Made by a program: the position numbers and the translations under genes
Notes under the pieces: model-generated
Seen by the model: the letters and a program-made list of their open reading frames with translations, nothing else
Told to the model about the DNA's origin: nothing
Databases searched by the model: none
Source of the DNA: Nostoc sp. NIES-3756
Lineage (GTDB): Bacteria > Cyanobacteriota > Cyanobacteriia > Cyanobacteriales > Nostocaceae
Length of the DNA stretch: 64,000 nt
Assembly (NCBI RefSeq): GCF_001548375.1
Contig: NZ_AP017295.1
Location: 1,456,001 to 1,520,000, forward strand
Direction: 5' to 3'
Part shown: in pieces, positions 56,907 through 64,000 of the stretch
Layout: each line of letters begins with the position of its first letter
Numbering within the stretch: the stretch's first letter is position 1

Positions 56907-57032
56907 TCGCTAGATTCAGGCGTAGGGGGTAGAAACAAAGTAAATCAGTTAACTGTCAACAGTTAATTAACTACTCCCTAACCACGGATAATCAAACGAT
57001 GACAAAGCGGCTGAATCAAAGGAACGTAAAAA

Positions 57033-57911
57033 ATGAAGGTGGCATTTCTGGGAACTGGACTAATGGGACTACCAATGGCCCAAAGATTGTTAGCAGCAAA
57101 TATAGAGGTAGTCGCCTATAACCGTACCCCAGAAAAATTAGCCCCACTAAAAGCAGCAGGCGCGGAAGTAGTGACACATCCCCGCTATGCCATTCGAGAG
57201 GCTGAATGCGTCATCCTCATGTTGACTAACGCCGCCGCGATATATCATGTTTTGCTTTCTGATACTTCCTGGCGGACTCTGGAAGGGCGTACTATCATCC
57301 AGATGGGAACAATTACCTCTACACAAAGCCAAGAAATTCGAGATTCTGTAATTGGTGGTGGAGGTGAATATATAGAAGCACCAGTATTAGGAAGTATACC
57401 TGAAGCGGAAGCGGGAACGCTGACGGTAATGGTAGGTGCTGAACCCCAGCAATATAAACGTTGTCTAGATTTACTCAAGAATTTTGGCCCAGAACCATTA
57501 CTGATAGGGCCTGTAGGAACTGCATCTGGGTTGAAATTAGCCCTAAATCAGTTAATAGCTTCATTAACCACCAGTTTTGCTCTGAGCTTGGCTTTTGTAC
57601 AACGCCAAAACATTGATGTAAACAAATTTATGCAGATTCTGCGGGGAAGTGCGCTATATGCACCTACCTTTGATAAAAAGCTGCAAAGAATGCTGGATGG
57701 GGATTATAGCAATCCTAATTTTCCGACAAAACACTTACTCAAAGATACAGATTTGTTTATTTCCGAAGCCCAATATCTAGGTTTGGATCTCAGTAGTATT
57801 GAGACTGTACAGAGGTTGTTACAAACAACGATGAAAATGTCATTCGCCAATGAAGATTATTCTTCCATCTTTTCCATCATTAAAGATTGGGGAGAACCAA
57901 GCGGCGGTTAG
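57033..57911 (+). CDS. Beta-hydroxyacid dehydrogenase family oxidoreductase
   Basis: This 292-residue NAD(P)-dependent dehydrogenase is of the 3-hydroxyisobutyrate / glyoxylate-succinic semialdehyde reductase family. FLGTGLMGLPMAQRLL at residues 4-19 binds the dinucleotide, and the following NRTPEKL (Arg after Asn) favours NADPH. EAPVLGSIPEAEAGTLTVMVG is the substrate-binding signature. The catalytic lysine is in ASGLKLALNQL near residue 170. It probably reduces glyoxylate or succinic semialdehyde, or oxidises a 3-hydroxy acid; the sequence alone does not decide. No operon partner. Confidence 0.9.
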   Translation: MKVAFLGTGLMGLPMAQRLLAANIEVVAYNRTPEKLAPLKAAGAEVVTHPRYAIREAECVILMLTNAAAIYHVLLSDTSWRTLEGRTIIQMGTITSTQSQEIRDSVIGGGGEYIEAPVLGSIPEAEAGTLTVMVGAEPQQYKRCLDLLKNFGPEPLLIGPVGTASGLKLALNQLIASLTTSFALSLAFVQRQNIDVNKFMQILRGSALYAPTFDKKLQRMLDGDYSNPNFPTKHLLKDTDLFISEAQYLGLDLSSIETVQRLLQTTMKMSFANEDYSSIFSIIKDWGEPSGG

Positions 57912-58099
57912 TAAACACGGTTAGGGGCGCACTTACAGCGTATTGCAGGTAAATGAAGTACACCTCTCCCCAGCCCTTCTTTTTATAAAGGGACTGTGCG
58001 CGATCGCGCTGGTGGGGTCTTTTGTATCTAACTTACTCGCAAACTGCTGTATATTCGCCCCTACGAGTAGAAATATCTTTATTACCTGTACCCTACTGT

Positions 58100-58453
58100 T
58101 TATCGCCCGTTGCTAGAACGAATGATAGGATTTTCTACAGAATCTCGATACTGTTGAACTGCATCTGTGTAACCAATAGGTAGAACAGCTTCAACGTTTT
58201 CATGAGGACGGGGAATAATTACCCAAGATTCTAAAGTACCACCATAAACATTCTGTGCAGCTTCCACACCAGCTGCCATTGCTGTCTTAACTTCGGAAAC
58301 ATCGCCACGAATATTAACTGTAAAACGAGCGCTACCAACTCGGATATAGCCTACGAGGGTAACACGGCCCGCTTTAACCATAGCATCTGCTGCTGCTAAC
58401 ACAGCCGGAAAACCCTTAGTCTCTAACGCTCCCACTGCCTGTAATGACGACAT
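58100..58453 (-). CDS. ccmK4: Carboxysome shell protein CcmK4
   Basis: This 117-residue BMC-domain protein forms hexameric facet tiles of the beta-carboxysome shell. [50 protein letters not shown] is the domain core, and the RVGSARF pore-loop region is of CcmK4 type. The C-terminal tail ([24 protein letters not shown]) is also as in CcmK4. It follows ccmK3 with an 88-base spacer in the order known for cyanobacteria that carry the ccmK3-ccmK4 pair away from the main ccm operon. CcmK3 and CcmK4 form mixed hexamers that tune shell permeability. Confidence 0.92.
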   Translation of the reverse strand: MSSLQAVGALETKGFPAVLAAADAMVKAGRVTLVGYIRVGSARFTVNIRGDVSEVKTAMAAGVEAAQNVYGGTLESWVIIPRPHENVEAVLPIGYTDAVQQYRDSVENPIIRSSNGR

Positions 58454-58541
58454 TTAGTAATCTCCTGTATGAATAATTAATTTATGTGGCGTACCAGTTT
58501 ATTGTACGCAGCTACGCTACATAGGCTAATAGCAAAATTCC

Positions 58542-58853
58542 TTAGAAAATCCTAAAAGGATCTGATTTTTCGGTAAAGTGGATGGGAAGGATATCTTCCA
58601 CATTTGCTGGAGGATTAGGAACTATGTAATGAGTGATTACTTCACCACCATGTGCTTGTTCACCAGCCTCAATTCCTGCTTCAACGGCTCTTCTTACTTC
58701 AGCAACGTGTCCGCGCACAGCGACTAACATACGAGCGCTTTCTGCTTGACCATAATATACTAAGGTGACTGCGGCAGATTTTACCATCGCATCTGCTGCC
58801 GCAAGCACAGCCGGAAATCCCAAAGTTTCGATTACGCCAACCGCCATTGGCAT
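58542..58853 (-). CDS. ccmK3: Carboxysome shell protein CcmK3
   Basis: This 103-residue BMC-domain protein starts [23 protein letters not shown], then KSAAVTLVYYGQAESARMLVAVRGHVAEV. YYGQAESAR and HYIVPNPPANVEDILPI distinguish it as CcmK3 rather than CcmK1/2/4. It lies upstream of ccmK4 on the same strand, and the pair is probably co-transcribed. CcmK3 does not normally form hexamers alone and pairs with CcmK4 (established for other cyanobacteria). Confidence 0.9.
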   Translation of the reverse strand: MPMAVGVIETLGFPAVLAAADAMVKSAAVTLVYYGQAESARMLVAVRGHVAEVRRAVEAGIEAGEQAHGGEVITHYIVPNPPANVEDILPIHFTEKSDPFRIF

Positions 58854-58940
58854 GGCATTAGCTCCTGATAAAAAAAGTTAAGTGATACTAATTGTACGAG
58901 GCTTTCGACCCCATTGTGATGAGAATGGGGAAAATTCTTT

Positions 58941-59033
58941 TGGGAGATGAGGGAGTGGGGGGAGATGGGGGAGATGGGGGAGATGGGGGAGACAACAGAC
59001 AACTAACAACTGTTAACTGTTAACTGTTAACTG
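58941..59033. repeat. Purine-rich 9-mer and heptamer tandem repeats
   Basis: GGGAGATGG-type units run from about 58960 to 58992, followed by about three TTAACTG units to 59033. The two repeat families lie back to back between ccmK3 and the plus-strand hydrolase gene. Confidence 0.8.
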
Positions 59034-59054
59034 ACCAATGGTAAACTAGACTAC

Positions 59055-59957
59055 ATGTTTCCAAGTTTTTTACCTGCCACAGTCGAGCAACTTACCGAAG
59101 CTGAGTCGATCGCCTTAGCCAAAAGTATTCACACTCACGCGATCGCTACTCCTTTGAGTAATCAACCAATCACCACAGCTTATGTACGTCAAGGGATTGG
59201 GGGTACACCAATTTTACTAATCCACGGCTTCGATAGTTCTGTCTTAGAATTTCGTCGTCTTTTACCACTGCTAGCACAAGAAAATGAAACTTGGGCAGTG
59301 GATTTGTTGGGTTTTGGATTTACACAAAGACTTGCTGGGATACAATTTAGCCCTGTCGCTATAAAAACTCATCTATATTACTTCTGGAAAACTCTGATTA
59401 AGCAACCTGTAATTTTGGTGGGTGCATCAATGGGGGGTGCGGCGGCGATTGATTTTACCCTCACTTACCCGGAAGTAGTAGAGAAGTTAGTGTTAATTGA
59501 TAGTGCTGGTTTGCGAGGGGGTTCACCGCTAACTAAATTTATGTTTCCCCCATTAGATTATATGGCAGCTCAGTTTTTGCGGAGTCCGAAAGTGCGCGAT
59601 CGCGTGGCGCGTGCTGCTTACAAAAATCCTAGTTTTGCCACCCTTGATGCTTTATATTGCGGTGCATTACACCTAGAAATGCCTAGCTGGACTGAAGCTT
59701 TAATTGCATTTACTAAAAGTGGTGGTTACTCTGCTTTTAGATTTAAAAAACTGGCAGAAATTGTTTCACCTACCCTAATTTTATGGGGTGATAACGATAA
59801 AATTTTAGGTACTGAAGACGGTAGAAGATTTAAAAGAGCAATTCCTCATAGTCAACTCATCTGGATTCAAGATTGTGGTCATGTACCACATTTAGAACAA
59901 CCGATAATTACTGCTCAACATATCCTTAACTTTCGGAGTACAGAGGTTAGAGGTTAG
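59055..59957 (+). CDS. Alpha/beta hydrolase
   Basis: This 300-residue alpha/beta hydrolase of the MhpC/BphD-like superfamily has LLIHGFDSSVLEFRRLLPLL near residue 55 (oxyanion region). VGASMGGAAAIDFTLTYPE near residue 123 has Ser in the nucleophile elbow. ILWGDNDKILG holds the Asp and QDCGHVPHLEQP the His. All triad elements are present. It is divergent from ccmK3. Many cyanobacteria carry several such proteins of unknown substrate. Confidence 0.88.
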   Translation: MFPSFLPATVEQLTEAESIALAKSIHTHAIATPLSNQPITTAYVRQGIGGTPILLIHGFDSSVLEFRRLLPLLAQENETWAVDLLGFGFTQRLAGIQFSPVAIKTHLYYFWKTLIKQPVILVGASMGGAAAIDFTLTYPEVVEKLVLIDSAGLRGGSPLTKFMFPPLDYMAAQFLRSPKVRDRVARAAYKNPSFATLDALYCGALHLEMPSWTEALIAFTKSGGYSAFRFKKLAEIVSPTLILWGDNDKILGTEDGRRFKRAIPHSQLIWIQDCGHVPHLEQPIITAQHILNFRSTEVRG

Positions 59958-60094
59958 TAATTATAAGTTTTCAAGATTTCTGTGTTTATAGTATTTACTT
60001 AATAGAGCGATCGCATATCATCTAGCAACTATAAAATTCTGGAACTTCTTCCCATTGGATGCCATCTTTAATGGATAAAGTGGGGAGTTAAACT

Positions 60095-60607
60095 ATGTAT
60101 AAATTATCAAAAAATTCTGTATCAGCATTAACAATCTTCAGCTTATATTGTAGTAACCTAGCAATATTTACAAATCCTGTGATGGCGGGGGAACCAATTT
60201 TGGATAGAAATTGCCGCCATCACGCGAGAACGCCAGAAAACTTTAAAAAATTTCCACCTCAAAATCGTGCGACTATCTACTTCACATCTGGATTTAATGC
60301 AGGGAAACAAAAATACTTTTTACAAGTGCTAAAGTTCCCCAATTCTACAAGTGTTTTCTGTTTAATCAATCCTAAGACTAAAACAAATCAGAAAATAAAT
60401 AAAATCCAACTAATTCAAGATAAAAAAATAGAAAAAATAGAAAAATTCCCCGACAAACAAGCAACTTATATAGTTAGAGCAGAAGGGGATAAAAACGAAA
60501 ATGTGTTCCGAGTTATTTATAAATTAAATCTCAGTAATCCTTACGAGCCAAAGTTGTCACCGCTAATCAAAATATATAACAAAGGCTATATAAAAACGTC
60601 TAAATAA
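60095..60607 (+). CDS. Secreted hypothetical protein
   Basis: This 170-residue protein starts after a good GGGGAG ribosome-binding site 7 bases upstream. The N-terminus has a signal peptide (ALTIFSLYCSNLAIFTNPVMAG), with cleavage probably after VMA. The mature part is basic and polar (lysines and isoleucines in KTNQKINKIQLIQDKKIEKIEKF), with two or three Cys (DRNCRHH, VFCLINP) that may form a disulfide. No known domain recognised. It is convergent with the pseudouridine synthase gene, 13 bases between stop codons. Confidence 0.65.
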   Translation: MYKLSKNSVSALTIFSLYCSNLAIFTNPVMAGEPILDRNCRHHARTPENFKKFPPQNRATIYFTSGFNAGKQKYFLQVLKFPNSTSVFCLINPKTKTNQKINKIQLIQDKKIEKIEKFPDKQATYIVRAEGDKNENVFRVIYKLNLSNPYEPKLSPLIKIYNKGYIKTSK

Positions 60608-60620
60608 GCTAATAGTCCGC

Positions 60621-62270
60621 TTAAAATGGTGTTTTTACCTGTAAATGAATAGTCGCTTCTGAGTGCGGATGCTGAAAGCGGAGTTCTCTAGCGTGCAAGT
60701 GTAACCGACTTACTCCAGCCGTGCAACCATAAAAGCGATCGCCTAAAATTACCACCCCCAATCCCCGCACATCCGCAGCATGAACTCTCAATTGATGGGT
60801 GCGTCCTGTGAGTGGGATAAATTCAATCCGGGTGCAGTCTCCTTCTGTTGCGATCTCGCGGTACTGTGTCACACTAGGTTTACCACGTTGCCAGTCAACT
60901 TGCTGATAAGGTCGATTTTGGGGATCTCCCCACAATGGCAAATTAATTACCCCTGCGTCTGTACTAACAACTCCAGCAAGTACAGCTTCATAAAGCTTGT
61001 AAACTTGTCGTTGTTGAAACTGCTGGCTAAGTAGACGATAGGTTTGTCTGTCTTTTGCGAGTAAAAGAATACCAGATGTATCCTGATCTAAGCGATGTAC
61101 AGATGCAAGCAGCTTCTCATCAGGTAACAGATGACGCAACCGACTAAGGACACTATCTTGAGTGTCAAAATAACGTCCAGGAACAGATAACAACCCAGCA
61201 GGTTTGTTGACAGCAATCAGCCATTCATCCTCATAAATTACATGACTGCCAAAGTCTAGGATAGAGGCATGAGATTTTAAACCCGACAACAAAAACCCCA
61301 TCAAAGGTTGACAGCGTTCCGCACAAGCACCGTAAAACTCACCCTGAATTTTATCTTGAGAAGATGAACCCCACCAAAATTCAGCCATTGCTAGGGGCTT
61401 AAGTCCATGAGTTGCCGCATAATGCAGTAGTTTAGGCGCACAACAGTCTCCTGTTCCTGTAGGTAAACCACTCGGCATTAATTGCTGTAATGATACCGAT
61501 TGTCCCAAAAAGTTCATCAGGCTGTAAGCGGCGTGCATTTGTGCCTGTAATTGCCGAGATAGAGATTTCCGCTTTTGCTTGAGGTGCTGTATCCTAGCAT
61601 TTGCTGTAGCGATCGCTTCCTCTAATGGTCGCAGTACCTTGTCTCGTTCTTGCTTCAATCGTCGTCTTTCAATCCCATCCTGACGGCTTTCTTGATCAAG
61701 TTGTGCCAATGCGGTAGTTAGTGCAGTTTGTGAGAGAGCCTCGTATAATGACTGACGCTTTTGTTGCCGTTGATACTTGTGTTGACGATGGTGATCGCTC
61801 ATTTCTTGCAACTGCTGCTCATAAATTTGACCAGCAGTTTCATACAGTTGCCTTTCTGGTAATTGGTTGAGGATAATCAACTCCTGCTTGATAGCATCCA
61901 ACTCAGCCAAAGTACGCGCTTCATCCAGAGCAACTTGTTCTCTCCCAGGAATTGGTGGAACCCAGCCATCAACCATACTTCGACCATTTAGTAAACCGGA
62001 GAAAGCTTTCAGTACTCGTTTTTCAGCAGTCGGCGTTTCCACCAGCAATATGCCATACATTTTCCCTTCACGAGAGTATAGCTCATCATGCGCAAGTTCC
62101 TGCATTAAACTACGAGCGATCGTCTCCGCTAAAGTAGTACGAGGCAACCTCAATAAATCCCCAGATTGCAGACAATACCCTTCATACCAATAGTTAGCAG
62201 ACAAGTCGTCACCAATCAAATCTGATAACCCATCTAAAACCTCCATAAAAGACATGATGACAAATCTCAT
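60621..62270 (-). CDS. RluA-family pseudouridine synthase with long N-terminal extension
   Basis: This 549-residue protein has its catalytic RluA/Rsu domain in the C-terminal 200 residues: INKPAGLLSVPG, then ASVHRLDQDTSGILLLAK with the catalytic Asp in HRLD. PLWGDPQNRPYQQVDW and FIPLTGRTHQLRVHAAD follow. It would convert uridines to pseudouridine in rRNA or tRNA. The first 330 residues are unusual: a helical region (about 150-250) rich in Gln/Arg/Glu/Leu, likely coiled coil, then a segment with CAPKLLHYAATHGLKPLAMAEFWWG seen in some long RluA-like proteins. Start could be M1 or M6. Confidence 0.88.
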   Translation of the reverse strand: MRFVIMSFMEVLDGLSDLIGDDLSANYWYEGYCLQSGDLLRLPRTTLAETIARSLMQELAHDELYSREGKMYGILLVETPTAEKRVLKAFSGLLNGRSMVDGWVPPIPGREQVALDEARTLAELDAIKQELIILNQLPERQLYETAGQIYEQQLQEMSDHHRQHKYQRQQKRQSLYEALSQTALTTALAQLDQESRQDGIERRRLKQERDKVLRPLEEAIATANARIQHLKQKRKSLSRQLQAQMHAAYSLMNFLGQSVSLQQLMPSGLPTGTGDCCAPKLLHYAATHGLKPLAMAEFWWGSSSQDKIQGEFYGACAERCQPLMGFLLSGLKSHASILDFGSHVIYEDEWLIAVNKPAGLLSVPGRYFDTQDSVLSRLRHLLPDEKLLASVHRLDQDTSGILLLAKDRQTYRLLSQQFQQRQVYKLYEAVLAGVVSTDAGVINLPLWGDPQNRPYQQVDWQRGKPSVTQYREIATEGDCTRIEFIPLTGRTHQLRVHAADVRGLGVVILGDRFYGCTAGVSRLHLHARELRFQHPHSEATIHLQVKTPF

Positions 62271-62284
62271 AGCTAAAACTGTTT

Positions 62285-62310
62285 GTAGTAAGGACTTTAG
62301 TCCTTAAATA
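62285..62310. repeat. AAGGACT hairpin repeat
   Basis: GTAGTAAGGACTTTAGTCCTTAA forms a short perfect hairpin (AAGGACT/AGTCCTT) just upstream of the pseudouridine synthase start. Similar AAGGGCT and AAAGTCCTTACTACGA words occur near 26628 and 19411. Confidence 0.6.
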
Positions 62311-62367
62311 AAAACTCTTAAGTATTTACTCAAAATAGACCTTAATTCATGCCTTCCAGCAACAAAA

Positions 62368-63660
62368 TTATTCAATTCTTGCACGCAGTGCCGGATTAGG
62401 AAAAAGAGCCTGGAAACCAGCTTGGCGTTCATCCAAATCTTCTGGATTATAATCCCAAAGACTACTGTAGTAGAAAAAAGCTACTCCCAGCCCACGTTGC
62501 CGCGTAGTCCGCACCTGAGATTTAATCTGTGACATAGGAACAGCATTATTGCGTAATCCTGTCATAATGCCAATGCCAGTGGGTATAACTTGTTGTGCTT
62601 CTTGAATTTCTGGACGAGAAATAATAGAGGTAAAACTTGGCAAATTAGGACGGTAAACTTGCACAATCAGTTCATCTACAATCTTTAATCGTATCCAAGC
62701 CAGCCAGTCCTGCAATTGAAACTTGTAAGCAAAATCGTAATAGTTAGGAGATACAGAGAAAATCACATTAGGTTTTCTCGCCTTTACAGCTTGGTTTAGC
62801 TGTACCATAAACGCCGTAATTTTGTTAGCACGCCAGCGCACCCATGCCGTATCTTGAGGATTAGTAGGTGGTGGATTGTTAGTCTCTTTAGTATATAAAG
62901 TAACAGTATATTTATCGTAACCAAATTCATGAGGTAAGCTCATGTGATCATCAAATTGAATACCATCAACGTCATACTTAGTAACAATTTCTAAAACGAG
63001 GTCACTAATCAAACGTTGAACCTGTGGGTGGAAAGGATTAAGCCACACTACCTCACCAGCAGCGCTCATCGAAGTTTGTCCACCATTGCGCTTTCGTGTT
63101 AGCCACTCTGGATGGTTCATAGCTAATTCAGATGTTGGAGGAGCCATAAAACCAAACTCAAACCAAGGAATAGCTAATAAACCTCGACGATGCGCTTGGT
63201 TAATCACATCCGCAAGAATATCATGTCCATCTTTACCACGAAATACAAAAGGTTGGATACCTGCTTTTTGTGCAACAGCGCTAGGATACATCACATAGCC
63301 AGAGTTCCAAACCACAGGGTAGACTGTATTAAAATTCAATCGCCGTAGTTTACTCATAGCATCCTGCACCTTGAGACGATCTCTAAGGATGTCAAAATCA
63401 TTATTAGTCATCCAAACCCCTCGAATTTCTTGCCGAGGTAGTTGAGCAGCAGCAGGAATAAAGTTATCTGTTAGTAATACTGTGACAAAAGATATCAATA
63501 CTAAAATGGGAAAAAAACTCTTCAGCAAAGTTCGACGATAAGTAGTTGACCATCCAAGTCGCCACTTATAATGAAGGTTGCTTAAGTTCATCGATTTAAA
63601 CACTACCTTAGCTACCCACACGCGCCATCCCATGAATTTGTAATAGAACTTACTAGCCAT
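62368..63660 (-). CDS. GHL10/YngK-type glycoside hydrolase-like protein
   Basis: This 430-residue protein has an N-terminal basic region and one hydrophobic anchor/signal (FFPILVLISFVTVLLTDN, about residues 50-68). The rest is a TIM-barrel domain of the GHL10 (UPF0748, formerly DUF187) family. Markers are EIRGVWMTNNDFDILRD, LRRLNFNTVYPVVWNSG, GLLAIPWFEFGFM, and YDVDGIQFDDHMSLP with paired Asp. VIFSVSPNYYDFA and LIVQVYRPNL follow. Family members are predicted to act on peptidoglycan or exopolysaccharide. The first 23 residues could be an over-extension; MNLSNLHYK at 63591 is an alternative start. Confidence 0.88.
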   Translation of the reverse strand: MASKFYYKFMGWRVWVAKVVFKSMNLSNLHYKWRLGWSTTYRRTLLKSFFPILVLISFVTVLLTDNFIPAAAQLPRQEIRGVWMTNNDFDILRDRLKVQDAMSKLRRLNFNTVYPVVWNSGYVMYPSAVAQKAGIQPFVFRGKDGHDILADVINQAHRRGLLAIPWFEFGFMAPPTSELAMNHPEWLTRKRNGGQTSMSAAGEVVWLNPFHPQVQRLISDLVLEIVTKYDVDGIQFDDHMSLPHEFGYDKYTVTLYTKETNNPPPTNPQDTAWVRWRANKITAFMVQLNQAVKARKPNVIFSVSPNYYDFAYKFQLQDWLAWIRLKIVDELIVQVYRPNLPSFTSIISRPEIQEAQQVIPTGIGIMTGLRNNAVPMSQIKSQVRTTRQRGLGVAFFYYSSLWDYNPEDLDERQAGFQALFPNPALRARIE

Positions 63661-63930
63661 AGAGTCTACCCGCTTTATTGCTTACTAAAGAATCGGTTCA
63701 TTAGTATTTATTCAATGCGGCGCATCGAAATTTCTGCCTCAATAAAAATTGAAGCATACTTAGGGTGGCAAGTATAGTTAATCTAGCTATTTTTTATCAG
63801 TACCTCATAAAAATCTACCTTCAGAAGCATTTAAATTTAAATAATTTGATATGATTTAATACTCAAATAACAACCTTATAATTTCTTAGCTTAAGTGCAA
63901 TATTTGATACATGATTGCAGACCAAAACAA

Positions 63931-63960
63931 AAACCCCCTTTAGTTAACCAAAGGGGGTTT
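63931..63960 (-). terminator. Rho-independent terminator of the rRNA operon
   Basis: AAACCCCCTTT (63931-63941) pairs perfectly with AAAGGGGGTTT (63950-63960), with an 8-base loop. On the minus strand the stem runs straight into TTGTTTTGG, giving a T-rich tail. It lies about 15 bases after the presumed 5S rRNA 3' end. Confidence 0.85.
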
Positions 63961-63975
63961 GTTGTTGAATTATAG

Positions 63976-64000
63976 AACCTGGCACCGAGCGATTGTGGCG
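63976..64000 (-). rRNA. rrf: 5S rRNA, 3' end only (cut by window edge)
   Basis: The reverse complement of the last 25 bases reads CGCCACAATCGCTCGGTGCC then AGGTT. This fits the 3' end of cyanobacterial 5S rRNA, whose last bases (GxxxGCCAGG) pair with its CCTGGxGxC 5' end. The perfect terminator directly downstream supports it. Only about 25 bases are visible, so this stays tentative; the rest of the operon would lie to the right. Confidence 0.6.

Overview
The window comes from a filamentous, probably heterocyst-forming cyanobacterium of the Nostoc/Anabaena (Trichormus) group. The evidence is the frequent HIP1 octamer GCGATCGC, heptanucleotide tandem repeats (STRRs) in many spacers, the fbp-tal-zwf-opcA cluster, a sufR/sufBCDS locus with cyanobacterial SufR operators, a ccmK3-ccmK4 carboxysome shell pair, and a protein with a Mo-nitrogenase C-terminal-type domain. 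Most of the window is ordinary chromosomal backbone with genes on both strands.

Layout. 0.3-6.2 kb: epoxide-hydrolase-like enzyme, EEP-family hydrolase, cardiolipin synthase-like PLD protein, zinc alcohol dehydrogenase, Tat-exported aldo/keto reductase, then a MITE-like element. 6.5-8.5 kb: small membrane protein and a membrane GGDEF/EAL protein. 9.2-12.1 kb: tight arsenosugar cluster arsM, PiT-type permease, arsS, followed by an intact IS982-family insertion sequence. 13.2-18.8 kb: ilvD with a divergent LysR regulator, a TerB/Mo-nitrogenase-C protein, obgE and an FMN reductase. 19-26.2 kb: RRM protein, then fbp, tal, zwf and opcA (sugar phosphate metabolism and the oxidative pentose phosphate pathway). 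26.7-32.7 kb: sufBCDS operon on the minus strand and divergent sufR, with two CAAC-N6-GTTG operators between them and a strong terminator after sufS.

33-37.9 kb: small membrane and soluble proteins, a TPR lipoprotein-like or secreted protein, an orphan ABC ATPase, and frmA. 38.8-43.9 kb: the most unusual stretch. It is an AT-rich three-gene cassette consisting of an SF2 helicase-like protein, a 134-residue protein with a PD-(D/E)xK nuclease signature, and a 718-residue protein I do not recognise. The cassette sits between frmA and fghA, the two enzymes of glutathione-dependent formaldehyde oxidation, and looks like an acquired anti-phage or anti-plasmid module. A Lys/Glu-rich gene beside it is broken by an in-frame TAG.

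44-64 kb: fghA, a glucan phosphorylase, aroC, a DUF2156 (MprF C-terminal-like) protein with two paralogous esterases and an alpha/beta hydrolase, a divergent MprF N-terminal-like membrane protein, a GAF protein, a MidA-type methyltransferase, an unlisted 31-residue membrane peptide, a beta-hydroxyacid dehydrogenase, ccmK4/ccmK3, an alpha/beta hydrolase, a secreted protein, an RluA-type pseudouridine synthase with a long N-terminus, and a GHL10-type glycosidase-like protein. The right edge appears to hold the 3' end of a 5S rRNA on the minus strand, followed by its terminator. I saw no tRNA gene and no CRISPR array.
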